DNA from: Aquila chrysaetos chrysaetos
Taxonomy: Eukaryota; Chordata; Aves; Accipitriformes; Accipitridae
Direction of reading: 5' to 3'
Assembly: GCF_900496995.4 (NCBI RefSeq)
Contig: NC_044029.1
Span: 2,170,001 to 2,234,000, forward strand
DNA: 64,000 nucleotides
How positions within the stretch are numbered: position 1 is the first letter of the stretch; each line of letters starts with the position of its first letter. The notes under the pieces were generated by a model. The model saw only the letters and a list, made by a program, of their open reading frames with translations. It had not been told where the DNA came from and made no database searches. This document shows positions 39,001 to 48,879 of this stretch, piece by piece. The position numbers were made by a program, and so were the translations under genes.

Positions 39001-42000
39001 TAACATAATAAAAAACAAGTTCTAAATCCCAACTGGTTTATAGTGACAAGACTTCCTTTGACTTAACTGCAAAATTTTCTGATTAAGAGTATAGCATTAT
39101 TTGTATATACAAATAGATTATTCAGAAGTACCAACTTTTAAATTTAGTATGATTGTGTACATACTTCGCAATGTCCATGTCCTTGTAAAAGTCTTGAGAA
39201 ACGTAACACACATCTTCTTTCACTTGATTAATTACATGTGTTTCATCCATAACATGTAGCTGCCTGTGAAGAACAAAAACCAAAACCACAGAAGTTTGAG
39301 AATAAAGTCTTAGCATTACCTGTCCAGTTTTCCACTGGAGATGAACAACCATAGTTTTCAAATGACAGAAAGCTACTGTCTCAATATCTAAAACTTGTAT
39401 TCAATGTACAAAAGCATTCCTGGCCTACTGGAGTTTAGTATTTTCCTTTTTCACCGTTCAATACAAACATCTACCTGCGTTTGCCCAATGTCTTCATAAG
39501 AAGTACAGCCATAATCCTGCAATTAGCTCTACTAGCAAAGACCTTTACCTAGATAAAGTTCCAAGCTAAAGCATCCTAATGAAAAGTTGATCCTATTGAA
39601 TTTTATTTGTGGTATTGATAGAATCAGTTTGCAAATTGAACGATGATCTGCTGAGACATCTCAGAAAATATGTAAGGACTTGTATAACTGTGAACACACA
39701 GGTAACCTCAGCAACTTCAAAAGCACTGGCACTTTAAAAACTAACAGCCTAATTCTTCAAAGAGCTTAAGCTCATCTTAACTCACCTTGAGCTGAAGCTC
39801 AAGATGGTAGCTAGCAGATTGTAACAGACAAAAATTCCCTTCTCCTTTAAACAGCATTTAATCTAAAATTCACAGAACCAGTAAGAATATTCCCACAAAC
39901 TTCTAGCTCATTTCATACCAGGTCTCAAGACGATGATCAACATGCCTTACCTGTAAGAGATTATCTCCTTCAGATGGTTGGTTAAGAGTTTTCCTCCAAC
40001 GTTAATCCTAAAGAAAAGGAGTAACACAAGGAATTCTGTCATTATTAACTTCAGGCATAGCAAACAATTCTTCTAGGAAATACACACTGCAGTTTACCTG
40101 ATGATTGCCTCTTTCTTCTTTTTACTTCTACAGTAAGGTACAATGTGTGTAAAAGAGTATCCACTATCCACAATGATACAACATAGCTCAGATGGATTAT
40201 CCCGGAAATACCTGTGCGCACTAAGAGCTCCAGCTGAAATACAGAAAATTTCATCCAACTTTTATATGAACATACATTTTTAGAATTTACATTGATATGA
40301 AAGTGTACTTGCTTCATATTTTAAATGCCTTTGACAGACTTCTAAGACCTCAATACATAATACTACAGCCAACACATGAATTAATTTTGACAGTAGATAA
40401 AATGAAGTATCGTATATGCCCCCATTTATTCTTTTTCAATAATTCCAGTCCATGTTCATTTTCCTCTCGTGAAGTCCAAGCAGACTGATCACACCACAAG
40501 TTATCAAATCTATCTAAAGGAGTATCCTATGTCCAGCTATCTTTCAGAAGGGTTGTGATGTTATTTACACATTCCCTGTAAGATACATTTCTTTATCGTA
40601 ACGCTGCATTTTATTTGCTAATACAAAACAACACCAAACAAAAAAACAACCCCACCCCCCAAAAAAGGAAATCTATCAAAGACTTCATGCAAATTTGTGG
40701 TAGACTTTCTCAAATGCTATCCTGTTTCAAAATCCATCCGTTATCTCTGTCATCCTGACTCTCCTCTAATGTCCTTTAATTATATACCATGACACTCTTA
40801 AGAAAGTAGTATAAGAGTACAGCTGGAATTTCTAAAAATTAAAAAGTTTAATCCAGTTAGAGTACATATAGGAGCATATCACTCAAGATCCAGGAAGGAA
40901 ATGAAGTAATTTCTTTACTATCTTTATATATACAGGTGCGTGCATATGCATGTGTGTGCATGCATGCAAATTCATTTATTTATTTATAAAGTTAACCTTC
41001 AAAAATATATAAATGCAAACTAGGAGACAGACTCACCATTTACTCTAAGAACTGCTTGAAATTGATATTCTTCAAATAGAATTTCATTCATGGATTCTTG
41101 TATTGAACTGAAGTTAAAATAAGGTTCCGTAATAATAATATTGGTATCTACAAAATCCACCTATGAAAAATACATTAAGACTGTCATTACACAAAACTTA
41201 GAGATTAATATTCCATTACCATATTTTGCAGCAGTTGAAGATGGTGTAAATTTGAAGACATGATTACCACTTGCCATATCTGTTTGTAGAAGCCAAGCTT
41301 AGAAAGTTTTAGGTTTGTTTAAACACTTCATCAGTAGCGATACAACTTTATCAAATAAATGAGTAAAAACGTAATAGAAGGGAATACCTTCATACATATT
41401 CTGCTCCTGTTGCCATCCTTACAAATCGTAATCCAACATTTTAAAGAGATACCCACAAAGGAACACTACAATACTAATGTAAGATACTTTACACTAATCC
41501 TGTCAACTACAGAAAGGTAAGTCTCTTCAACAGCTCAGCACTTGCATCACAAAACTACTTATCTAATAACCAAAGATGAAGTCCTGCACAAAGTAGAATC
41601 AATAGTAAAACTCCCAAGTGAGACCAGCAAAAGATCCTGGGCTTTCTGCATTTACTGGTATCTCAAACTCCTTTAGAGAGGACTTCAGAGGGTTACTGCA
41701 ATCATAACTGGATACGGCCCTAAACGTATTACCAGCTGTATCTCTTGGTAGTCTTCACTCATGAAAAAGAATTAAAAACAAATTCTCCTTGAAGCCATGA
41801 CTACATTGAACCTAGTTCCAAAACTAAAATGAAAGCTAAGTATCAAAAGCCAGCACTGTATATTTTTATGTATGCAGACTAAGATATTTTGAGGCATTAC
41901 TTTCATTCTCAGTACCACTCTGCCTCCTAGGTGTTACAAAAAGCCAAAAACTTTCAGAGTATATAACATTTTTTTAAAAGAAAAAATAAAAGGGAAGCCT

Positions 42001-44939
42001 TACTACACTTCTTGTGCTAAATCCAGTTCGTGTGATAAGAAAAAATGAGTATCAGATATTTATATTCTATACATTCAACTTACTCATAGGTAGAAAATGG
42101 TTAGCCAAAGATTGTTACTTAACGTGTAAGTCTTTTGGCCTACTGACCTAGCTCATCACTCTCTTTTACATCAACAGTTTCTTGATCTCTAAACCACACT
42201 GTATCTGTCTATTATTATTTTTACTAACTTGAACTCTTAATTATATTGGTGTGAATTTCTTAACATATGTGAACTGAACTCAGTATGAATACACACAAGA
42301 CTAAAAAGTTTAAATGTTTTTTAAATTCCTACACCAGACCTCAAAGTAAAAATTTTCTTCAGTTTGCAAAAAAATAAATCCCTGTGATCCTAATTGAAGG
42401 CACTTTCGAAAAGAACAGTAATCTCACCAGTTCTATTTAATATTTGATGTACTTATGTCGATTCCATTAGTCAGTAGTTAACCTACACAAAATCTGTAAT
42501 TAGAAAAAGGCTCTTACTTGATACATTTCTTTTCCAAAAAGATAATCCCACACCTGTCTCTGGACATCCCAGTTCACCAAGTAACCCTGTAGGAATTTAG
42601 AAAAAAAAATTTACACTATTTAGAAAATAAAATAATATTTACAAAAAATAAAATTACTAGAAATCAAAAAATGTCAAGTGATTGATAAACTGGTAAAATA
42701 AAGGAATTTGAGAGTAAAAATGTCTAAATTCACATTTCTACGCTAAGGAGTAAATGTTATATAGGATAAAGAAAGTTACAAGTGTTCCCCATTGGTATGT
42801 TAATTGCTACACTACAAAAACGATGTAAATCGTCTTTCCTATATACATTATTCTCTTTGACAGAAGCCTGTCAGTCCGACCTCGGTGCTGGGGAAGGTTA
42901 CGGAGCAGATCACCTTGAGCGCCATCACACAGCACGTACAGGACAACCAGGTGATCAGGCCCAGTCAGCGTGGGTCTGTGAAAGTGTGACTAACCTGACC
43001 TCCTCCTGTGACAAGGTGACCCACTTAGTGGGTGAGGGAGAGGCTGTGGATGTTGTTTACCTGGACTTTAGTGAAGCCTTTGACACCGCTTCCCACAGCA
43101 TTCTCCTGCAGAAACAGGCTGCTCATGGCTTGGAGGGGCATACTCTTCGCTGGGCAAAAAACTGGCTGGATGGCCGAGCCCAGTGCAGTGGTGAAGGGAG
43201 TTAAATCCAGTTGGTCACACGTGGTGTTCCCCAGGGCTCAGTACTGGGGCCAGTTCTGTTTAATATCTTTATCAATGATCTGGACAAGGGGATCGAGTGC
43301 ACCCTCAGTAAGTTTGCAGATGACACCAAGTTGGGAGGGAGGGTTGATCTGCTGGAGGGCAGGCAGGCTCTGCAGAGGGGTCTGGACAGGCTGGATCGAT
43401 GGGCCAAGGAAAACTGTATGAGGTTCAACGAGGCCGAGTGCCGGGTCCTGCACTTGGGTCACAACAACCCCGTGCAGCGCTACAGGCTTGGGGAAGAGCG
43501 GCTGGAAAGCTGCCCGGCGGAAAAGGACCTGGGGGTGCTGGTCGACAGCCGGTCGAATATGACCAGCAGTGTGCCCAGGTGGGCAAGGCGGCCAGTAGCG
43601 TCCTGGCTTGTATCAGAAATGGCGTGGCCATCAGGCCAAGGGACGTGATTGTGCGTTTGGACTTGGCACTGCTGGGGCCGCACCTCAGGTACTGTGGTCA
43701 GTTGTGGGCCCCTCACTCACTCCAAGGCCAACCTTGAGGTGCTGGAGCGCATTCAAAGAAGAGCAACGCAGCTGCTGAAGGGTCTAGAGAACAGGCCCTG
43801 TGAGGAGCGGCTGAGGGAACTGGGGCTGTTTAGCCTGGAGGAAAGGAGGCTTTTGGGAGGAGACCTTATCGCTCTCTGCAACTGCCTGAAAGGAGGTTGC
43901 AAGTAGCAAGCGACAGGACAAGGGGAAAGGGCCTGAAGTTGCACCAGGGGAGGTTTAGATTGGATATTAGGAAAAATGTCTTCGCTGGAAGGGTTATCAA
44001 GCCCTGGAACAGGCTGCCCAGGGAAGCGGTTGAGTCCCTGGAGGTATTTAGAAGATGTGTAGACGTGGCCCTTGGGGACACGGTTTAGTGGAACGTGGCA
44101 GCGTTAGGTTAACGGCTGGACGTGATGATGTTAAAGGTCTTTTCCAACTAATGACCCTATGATTCTATGATTGTTAAACATCACATTGCTGAATTTGATT
44201 CTTGTATGATGCTACATATAACCCTGCAGTCAGGACATATCGTATGAAAACTATTCCTTAAAACAATCTACATTTGGCTATCACGTTAAACGCAGGATAT
44301 CTTACTTACTTTCTGGAAAGGGAGAATATAAAAAAGACCGGAGGGATCTTTAATCTCATCCAGTTGATTTGCCGTAAAGGTTTTCAAGCGCGCAGTCTTG
44401 GATCTGAACTGACAGTTGGGAATAACGCTGGAAAAGAGGGGGAAGTTTCCTGTTCATCACGGCACGAGACACGCTCGTTGTCTTTACGCCGCTTTCATAA
44501 GCGGTACATTTTTCGCTGCCGTGTTTCGGTTGTAATCCATTCACGGGAACCAACCACGAGGAAAATCATCGCTAATTTCGCACACGCTATCCCGGCCACG
44601 CCGGCCGCCTCGCCGCAGGGGGCGTGGCCAGGCCGCAGGGGGGGCGTGGCCAGGCCGCAGGGGGCGGGGGCATGCCGGGCCTCTCCGCGGCGTGCGCAGG
44701 CGCGCTGGCGGCCCGCTGCCCCGGTGGAGCGGGCTGAGGGAGAGGAAGGGCGGGCTCCCGTAGGCCCGGGCGGCGGCGGGGAGCGGAGGGGCCGGTGCGG
44801 CGAGCAGGATGCCGGAGGAGCGATGAGATCAGGGGCCGCCCGCCCGTCCCGCCCCCTTCCCGGGTCCTCACCTGACGCTCGCGTGGCTGTAGCCGATCTT
44901 GGCGTTGTAGGCGCCGTTATCCAGCACCAGCGTCGCCAT
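36081..44939 (-). CDS. ACTR6: ACTR6 (actin-related protein 6), complete, 396 aa
   Basis: Arp6 is a nuclear subunit of SRCAP/SWR1-type remodellers that exchange H2A.Z into nucleosomes; vertebrate Arp6 also associates with HP1. Eleven coding exons: 44872-44939, 44310-44427, 42518-42586, 41037-41160, 40098-40233, 39951-40007, 39165-39263, 38899-38977, 38011-38182, 36936-37074 and 36081-36210 (TAG). Phase is continuous over 1191 nt, giving 396 residues, the same length as human. Actin-fold signatures are visible: phosphate-1 [14 protein letters not shown] (4-17), phosphate-2 VDSGYSF (148-154) and the adenosine segment [12 protein letters not shown] (318-329). The N-terminus starts MATLVLDNG. The first exon is in a CpG island. 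Intron 2 carries a 1.3-kb antisense CR1 only 138 nt from exon 2. I see no break. Confidence 0.98.
37553..37588 (+). repeat. Perfect 18-bp tandem duplication in ACTR6 intron 9
   Basis: CGTCAGTTTCATTTTTCT occurs twice head to tail (37553-37570 and 37571-37588). It is probably a slippage product; no function is suggested. Confidence 0.9.
42862..44172 (+). mobile_element. CR1 LINE, 5'-truncated, reverse-transcriptase part plus 3' end
   Basis: The insert runs from the RT core to the CR1 terminus and ends with ATTCTATGATT octamer repeats. Frame fragments show RT blocks: [18 protein letters not shown] near 43050-43100, [20 protein letters not shown] near 43220-43280 and the catalytic FADDTKLGG near 43313-43339. 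The remainder is typical CR1 ORF2 C-terminus ([13 protein letters not shown]). The parts lie in different frames and the first is closed by a stop near 43202, so it is inactive. The endonuclease region is missing. It lies in ACTR6 intron 2, antisense to the gene, and is the best-preserved CR1 here. Confidence 0.96.
44612..44670. repeat. About 20-bp GC-rich tandem repeat with SP/KLF-type boxes
   Basis: The unit GCCGCAGGGGGCGTGGCCAG occurs at 44612-44631. A second copy with two extra G residues follows at 44632-44653, and a partial third from 44654. Each of the first two contains GGGGCGTGG, an SP/KLF-type box. It lies in ACTR6 intron 1, about 200-260 bp inside the gene. Confidence 0.8.
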
Positions 44940-45150
44940 GTTCCCCGCGGCGCCGCGGCCGCCGCCGTCCCAGTATTGATCCGCCACCGCCGTGGATCTC
45001 TATGGTTACCATAGAGCGGAGGGGCCGCGCGCGCCGCGCTGCCTGATGGGACGCAGGCGTCGCGGCGGGGACCGCTTCCGGCAGCGCGCCCGCCGCTCAC
45101 GTGGTGCCGCTGACGCTGGCGACGTGACCCGGAAGTTCCCGCCAAGGAGA
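44940..45150 (-). promoter_or_regulatory. ACTR6: ACTR6 CpG-island promoter
   Basis: This lies directly upstream of the ACTR6 start codon. Visible motifs: a 19-bp near-perfect palindrome CTCTATGGTTACCATAGAG at 44998-45016, an E-box CACGTG at 45098-45103, an ETS core CCGGAAG at 45129-45135 and an adjoining E2F-like TTCCCGCC at 45136-45143. The start site is not determined. Confidence 0.7.
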
Positions 45151-45163
45151 ACCGCGGGCTACC

Positions 45164-45330
45164 GTGGCGGTTCAGTGCGGCGGCGGCGGGGCCCGTCACG
45201 GGTGTCCGTGGCGGTTCAGTGCGGCGGTGGCCGCGGCGGGGCCCGTCACGGGTGTCCGTGGCGGTTCAGTGCGGCGGTGGCCGCGGCGGGGCCCGTCACG
45301 GGTGTCCGTGCGGTTCAGTGCGGCGGCGGC
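45164..45330. repeat. 50-bp GC-rich minisatellite upstream of ACTR6
   Basis: Units begin GTGGCGGTTCAGTGCGGCGG. Copies lie at 45164-45207 (44 bp, 6 bp shorter), 45208-45257, 45258-45307 (identical 50-mers) and a partial one from 45308. Each full unit contains the inverted repeat CACGG..CCGTG across its junction. Continuous open frames through it are a consequence of the repeat, not evidence of protein. Confidence 0.92.
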
Positions 45331-46271
45331 TGTCGTTCCGTCAACCCGGCGCGTCGGGGAGAAAGGCGGTGGGTGGAAATCGCCCCGCGCGAGAAGGCGG
45401 CAGGGCAGCGGGGGCCTTTTCTGTGAGAGCGATGACGAAAAGCCGGTCGAAGGAACTCTCCGAGACTCGTTTTGGAGTTTTCGAAAGCCGGCATTCTTTA
45501 TTGCAGCGCTGGATGCACGGGGGATAATTCTACCTAGCGTGCGTGCCACAGCTTTAGCACTAACAGGTTATATAGACTAACGAATTGCATATTAATCAGA
45601 TTAGGATACATATACATAAAAATGATTGCAATTGATTATCTTAGTACTGCCTACATCCGATCATGCGCAATGAAGGATCCGTTTGAGACGAAGGGCTGCT
45701 TTTGCGACCACCGGCCCATTTGAAGTTCTTGCTGGCTGTCCTTGAAGTCTTTATTCTTCTCCTTGTTCTTTGATCTTGAAGCTTAACGCCGTTTCAATCA
45801 CGTGTGGTCAGTTTCAACATTGTTCTCACCTAGTGTACAGGAACATCTAGTCATAAGAGCAAAGAACTGCAAAACTTACGAGTAACTACCTCTACTGGTT
45901 AATTGCTTGGCTATACTTTTGTCTATTGTTTCAATCATAGTGTTAGTATAAGAGTTCTAATAATTATTTACCAAATCTCACTTTTACAGTCACCTAGCAG
46001 CAAACCAGTTCCCACGGCTGGTACAAAATATTAAAACCATTAACATATTTAGACCTACCATACAGAATGTATGGAAATATGCTATCAAGAGAATGGCGCG
46101 AAATGAAAAGGGAGAAGGCAGTACGATCCACCATCATTATTTTACTGCTGCTCTAAGTGCCCTGTAATTAACGCTCTTACTGTAAATAGCATAAAACCCA
46201 GTGCTCTTGGTATTTGCTGTCACTGACCAGCTTTTGCTTTACTGCAGTCCATGTCGATTACCACGTGGCTT

Positions 46272-46803
46272 CCTAGAATCGCAGAACCGTAGAACGGCCC
46301 AGGCTGGAAGGGACCTCAAAAGATGATGTGGTCCAACCTTCCGTGGGATGGGGCGCCGGGAGGAGGTGATCTAGCACGCTGTCCAACCCCGTCTTGAGAA
46401 CCTCCGGCGACGGGGACTCCCCCACATCCCTGGGGAGGTTGTTCCAGTGATTGATTGTTCTCACTGTAAAAAAAGTTCCTTGCATCAAGAGGAAACCTCT
46501 CCTGCTGCAACTTATACCTGTTGCCTCTTCTCCTTGTGAAGAGAGAGCTTCCATCCTCTTTGTAGCCACTCTTTAGGGACTGGAATACTGTGATGAGGTC
46601 CCCCCCCCTGAGCCTTCTCTTCTCCAGGGAGAACAGACCTAACTCCCTCAGTCTTTCCTCACAGGGCAGGTTCTCCAGCCCTTTGATCACCTGCCTGGCC
46701 TTCATTGGCCACCTTCATTTGGACCCTCTCCAGTCTGTCCACATCTTTTCTGAATTGTGGGGACCAGAACCGGACACAGTACTCCAGGTGTGGCCTGACA
46801 AGC
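46272..46803 (-). mobile_element. CR1 LINE, 3' part, split by an LTR insertion
   Basis: This is a reverse-complement CR1 from its 3' terminus (ggctggaagggacctcaaaa) through the RT C-terminal region (ctgagccttctcttctccag, cagtactccaggtgtggcct). It stops abruptly at CAAGC (46799-46803). The continuation of the same element resumes at 48399. Confidence 0.95.
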
Positions 46804-48398
46804 TGTCGCAGATCCCGATTTAGGAGTGGTTTAGATCACTTAAAGAATCACCATCAAAGGTATTCTCAAAAGTGATTTTAGCATGAATTATTAAAAGCGC
46901 CACTTAACAGAGTTCAATGGCAATATTCACTCTGTAACTTACTACATGGAAGAAATATACAAAGGAAAGTCAAGGTAGAATGGATTTAGAATGATCTACA
47001 CAGAGACCGGAGGTGCAAAAAGGCAAGGGAGACCCTCCCGTTGAGTCACAAGGTTCAGAGCGGACCCCCTTGCTTTATAAACTCCTGATGGAGCTTAGGG
47101 GTGGCTAGGTCCAATCCTAGTCTCATGTTTGGGCAACAGCTTATGTCTAATGGAAGAGGTACAAAGGGTAAGGAAAACCTCCCGTTGAGTCACGAGGTTC
47201 AGAGCAGACCCCCTTGCTTTCTAAACTCCTTCTCAGAGAGGAGTGTAGGTGTGGCTGGATCCAGACTTAGTCCCAGGCTTGGTTGGCAGTTTATGGCTAA
47301 TGGAATTATATGTGCACAGTCAATCCTTTATGTCACTTAGGATTTCAAAGGTTAGTGTGCTGTTCATCACTTATCTTCCATCCAGGCGTCCGGTGTTATT
47401 TTGCTCCAAAGCTCAAACCGTACGTTTCCCAAAACAGTCTCAGGCATTGAATCTTATAAAAATAAATAATTTAATAGAGTGGTACAGCAGCAGGATCGGC
47501 TGGAGCTGGGTGCCTCCAGGGAGGGACTGACCGGAACAAAGAAATCCCTGGGCAATTATACCCTTACAGACTATTCACCTGCCCCTCACGTACTCTTCAC
47601 ACTCTCTTCACGTGCCTTCCACGCACCCTTTGGTCCAGTAGTGATTCTGGTCTGAGATCTTCTGACCCTTTGTTGGATTCCTTCACTGTCTCCAGACAGG
47701 CTGTTACCTTGTTGAGTTGCAGCTGCTGTTGATGGTTGTAGCCCTGAAACCTCCTTATTTTGTGATTTATGCTGGCTCTGGAGGCCCCTGTTTTGACTAA
47801 GTAGGTACACATTCAGTACAAGTTCAGCAAATCTAGCTACTCATGCTAAGTGAAGCTAAGCAAACAGCATGCTAAATCACACAACATTATAACTCTAAGT
47901 GATTCATTCTATTTTAAAACTTACTTATTTAAGCTAAACAACTAATATTTCTTAACATTGAGAGGTGTCCCTGCTCAAGGGCAGAGTTGCCTGGCGTGCA
48001 GTCCAGTTGCCATCCAGGGAGAACTCAAATTGGGCTCATTCAACAATGCGTCCTTGGTAGAAGTTCTCCTTGCTTTGAGGAGCAACGTTCAGAGGTGTCC
48101 CGATTTGAGGGGATATCGCCGCCATGCAGCCACCCTGCCTAGCAGGGAGAGCTCAAAGCAGGCTCGCTTAGGCTGTCGTATTTATGGGACAAAGTGGTCG
48201 GCTTGTAGTCAAATTGCATACAATGGGAGAGGTATGCACGAGAGTCCTTGTATCTGCAACTTTCTTTGTTCTCACTGCGTTGCTCTGCTCCTTTGTGGGT
48301 TTCCTAGAGCAGTTCTTGGCTCAGTCCTTTACCTCCTTTGGAGCCTGTACCAAACTACTGCTGGTTTGGTTAAGGTGGGGTCGAGTGCCTCTGTCACA
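46804..48398 (-). mobile_element. 1595-bp LTR-type insertion with target duplication
   Basis: The insert begins TGTCGCAGATCCCG and ends CTCTGTCACA (TG...CA) and is flanked on both sides by CAAGC. On the minus strand it ends ...GGGATCTGCGACA. It contains TATAAAGCAAGG (complement of 47070-47081), a plausible retroviral TATA region. Two internal segments are duplicated in tandem: period 146 at 47011-47305 and period 130 at 47961-48175. I see no gag, pol or env frame, so it looks like one long solo LTR. Orientation is inferred from the TATA motif. A composite of two nested elements is the alternative. Confidence 0.75.
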
Positions 48399-48660
48399 CA
48401 AGCGCTGAGCAGAGTAGGATGATCATGTCTCTGTCTCTGCTAGTAATGCCCCTGTGGATGCAGCCCAGGATCTGATCTGCCTCGGTTGCTGCAGCAGCAC
48501 GCTGCTGACTCCTCTTCAGCTTGCTCAGGACCCCCAGGTCCCTTTCAGCAGGCTGCTCCCCCGCCACACAGATCCTCGCTGCACTGGGCTCTTCGGTCAT
48601 GTCGTCTCACGTGCAGGATCTTGCGCTTGTCTTTATGATGAATTTTGCTTTATTACATGT
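48399..48660 (-). mobile_element. CR1 LINE, 5' continuation of the split element
   Basis: It starts at the second CAAGC copy and reads gctgagcagagtaggatgat, then atgcagcccaggatctgatc, caggacccccaggtccctttcag and ...gcaggatcttgcgcttg. This is exactly the next stretch of CR1 after the part ending at 46803, so both were one element. Confidence 0.9.
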
Positions 48661-48879
48661 TTTACTTACCATCACGAGTATCTTTGTTGTTATCCAATAA
48701 AACAGAAAGTGCATTACGGTTTTGTATCTGTATGTAATTGGCTTTCTCGGAAATCTCAGAACTTAAAAATAACTGCTACTCTGTATGATGACTCTTTACC
48801 CTAACAAATATCAAATGTCTTTCCATGAGCCAGGGTGTTCAGCAGAACGCATGGCAATCTGATTTTAGACCAATCCTCT

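Noticed and set aside
42782-43737. Protein-like frames at the ACTR6 intron 2 CR1
   Set aside because: They are fragments of CR1 ORF2 in several frames, not a host gene; reported as the LINE.
44274-45014. 246-codon plus-strand open frame over the ACTR6 5' end
   Set aside because: It runs antisense across ACTR6 exons 2 and 1, whose real coding strand is certain. Its GC-rich end is a CpG-island artefact, as is the minus-strand frame 44495-45199.
45164-45580. Open frames through the 50-bp repeat
   Set aside because: Repetitive translation follows from the minisatellite; no start context, splice site or homology.
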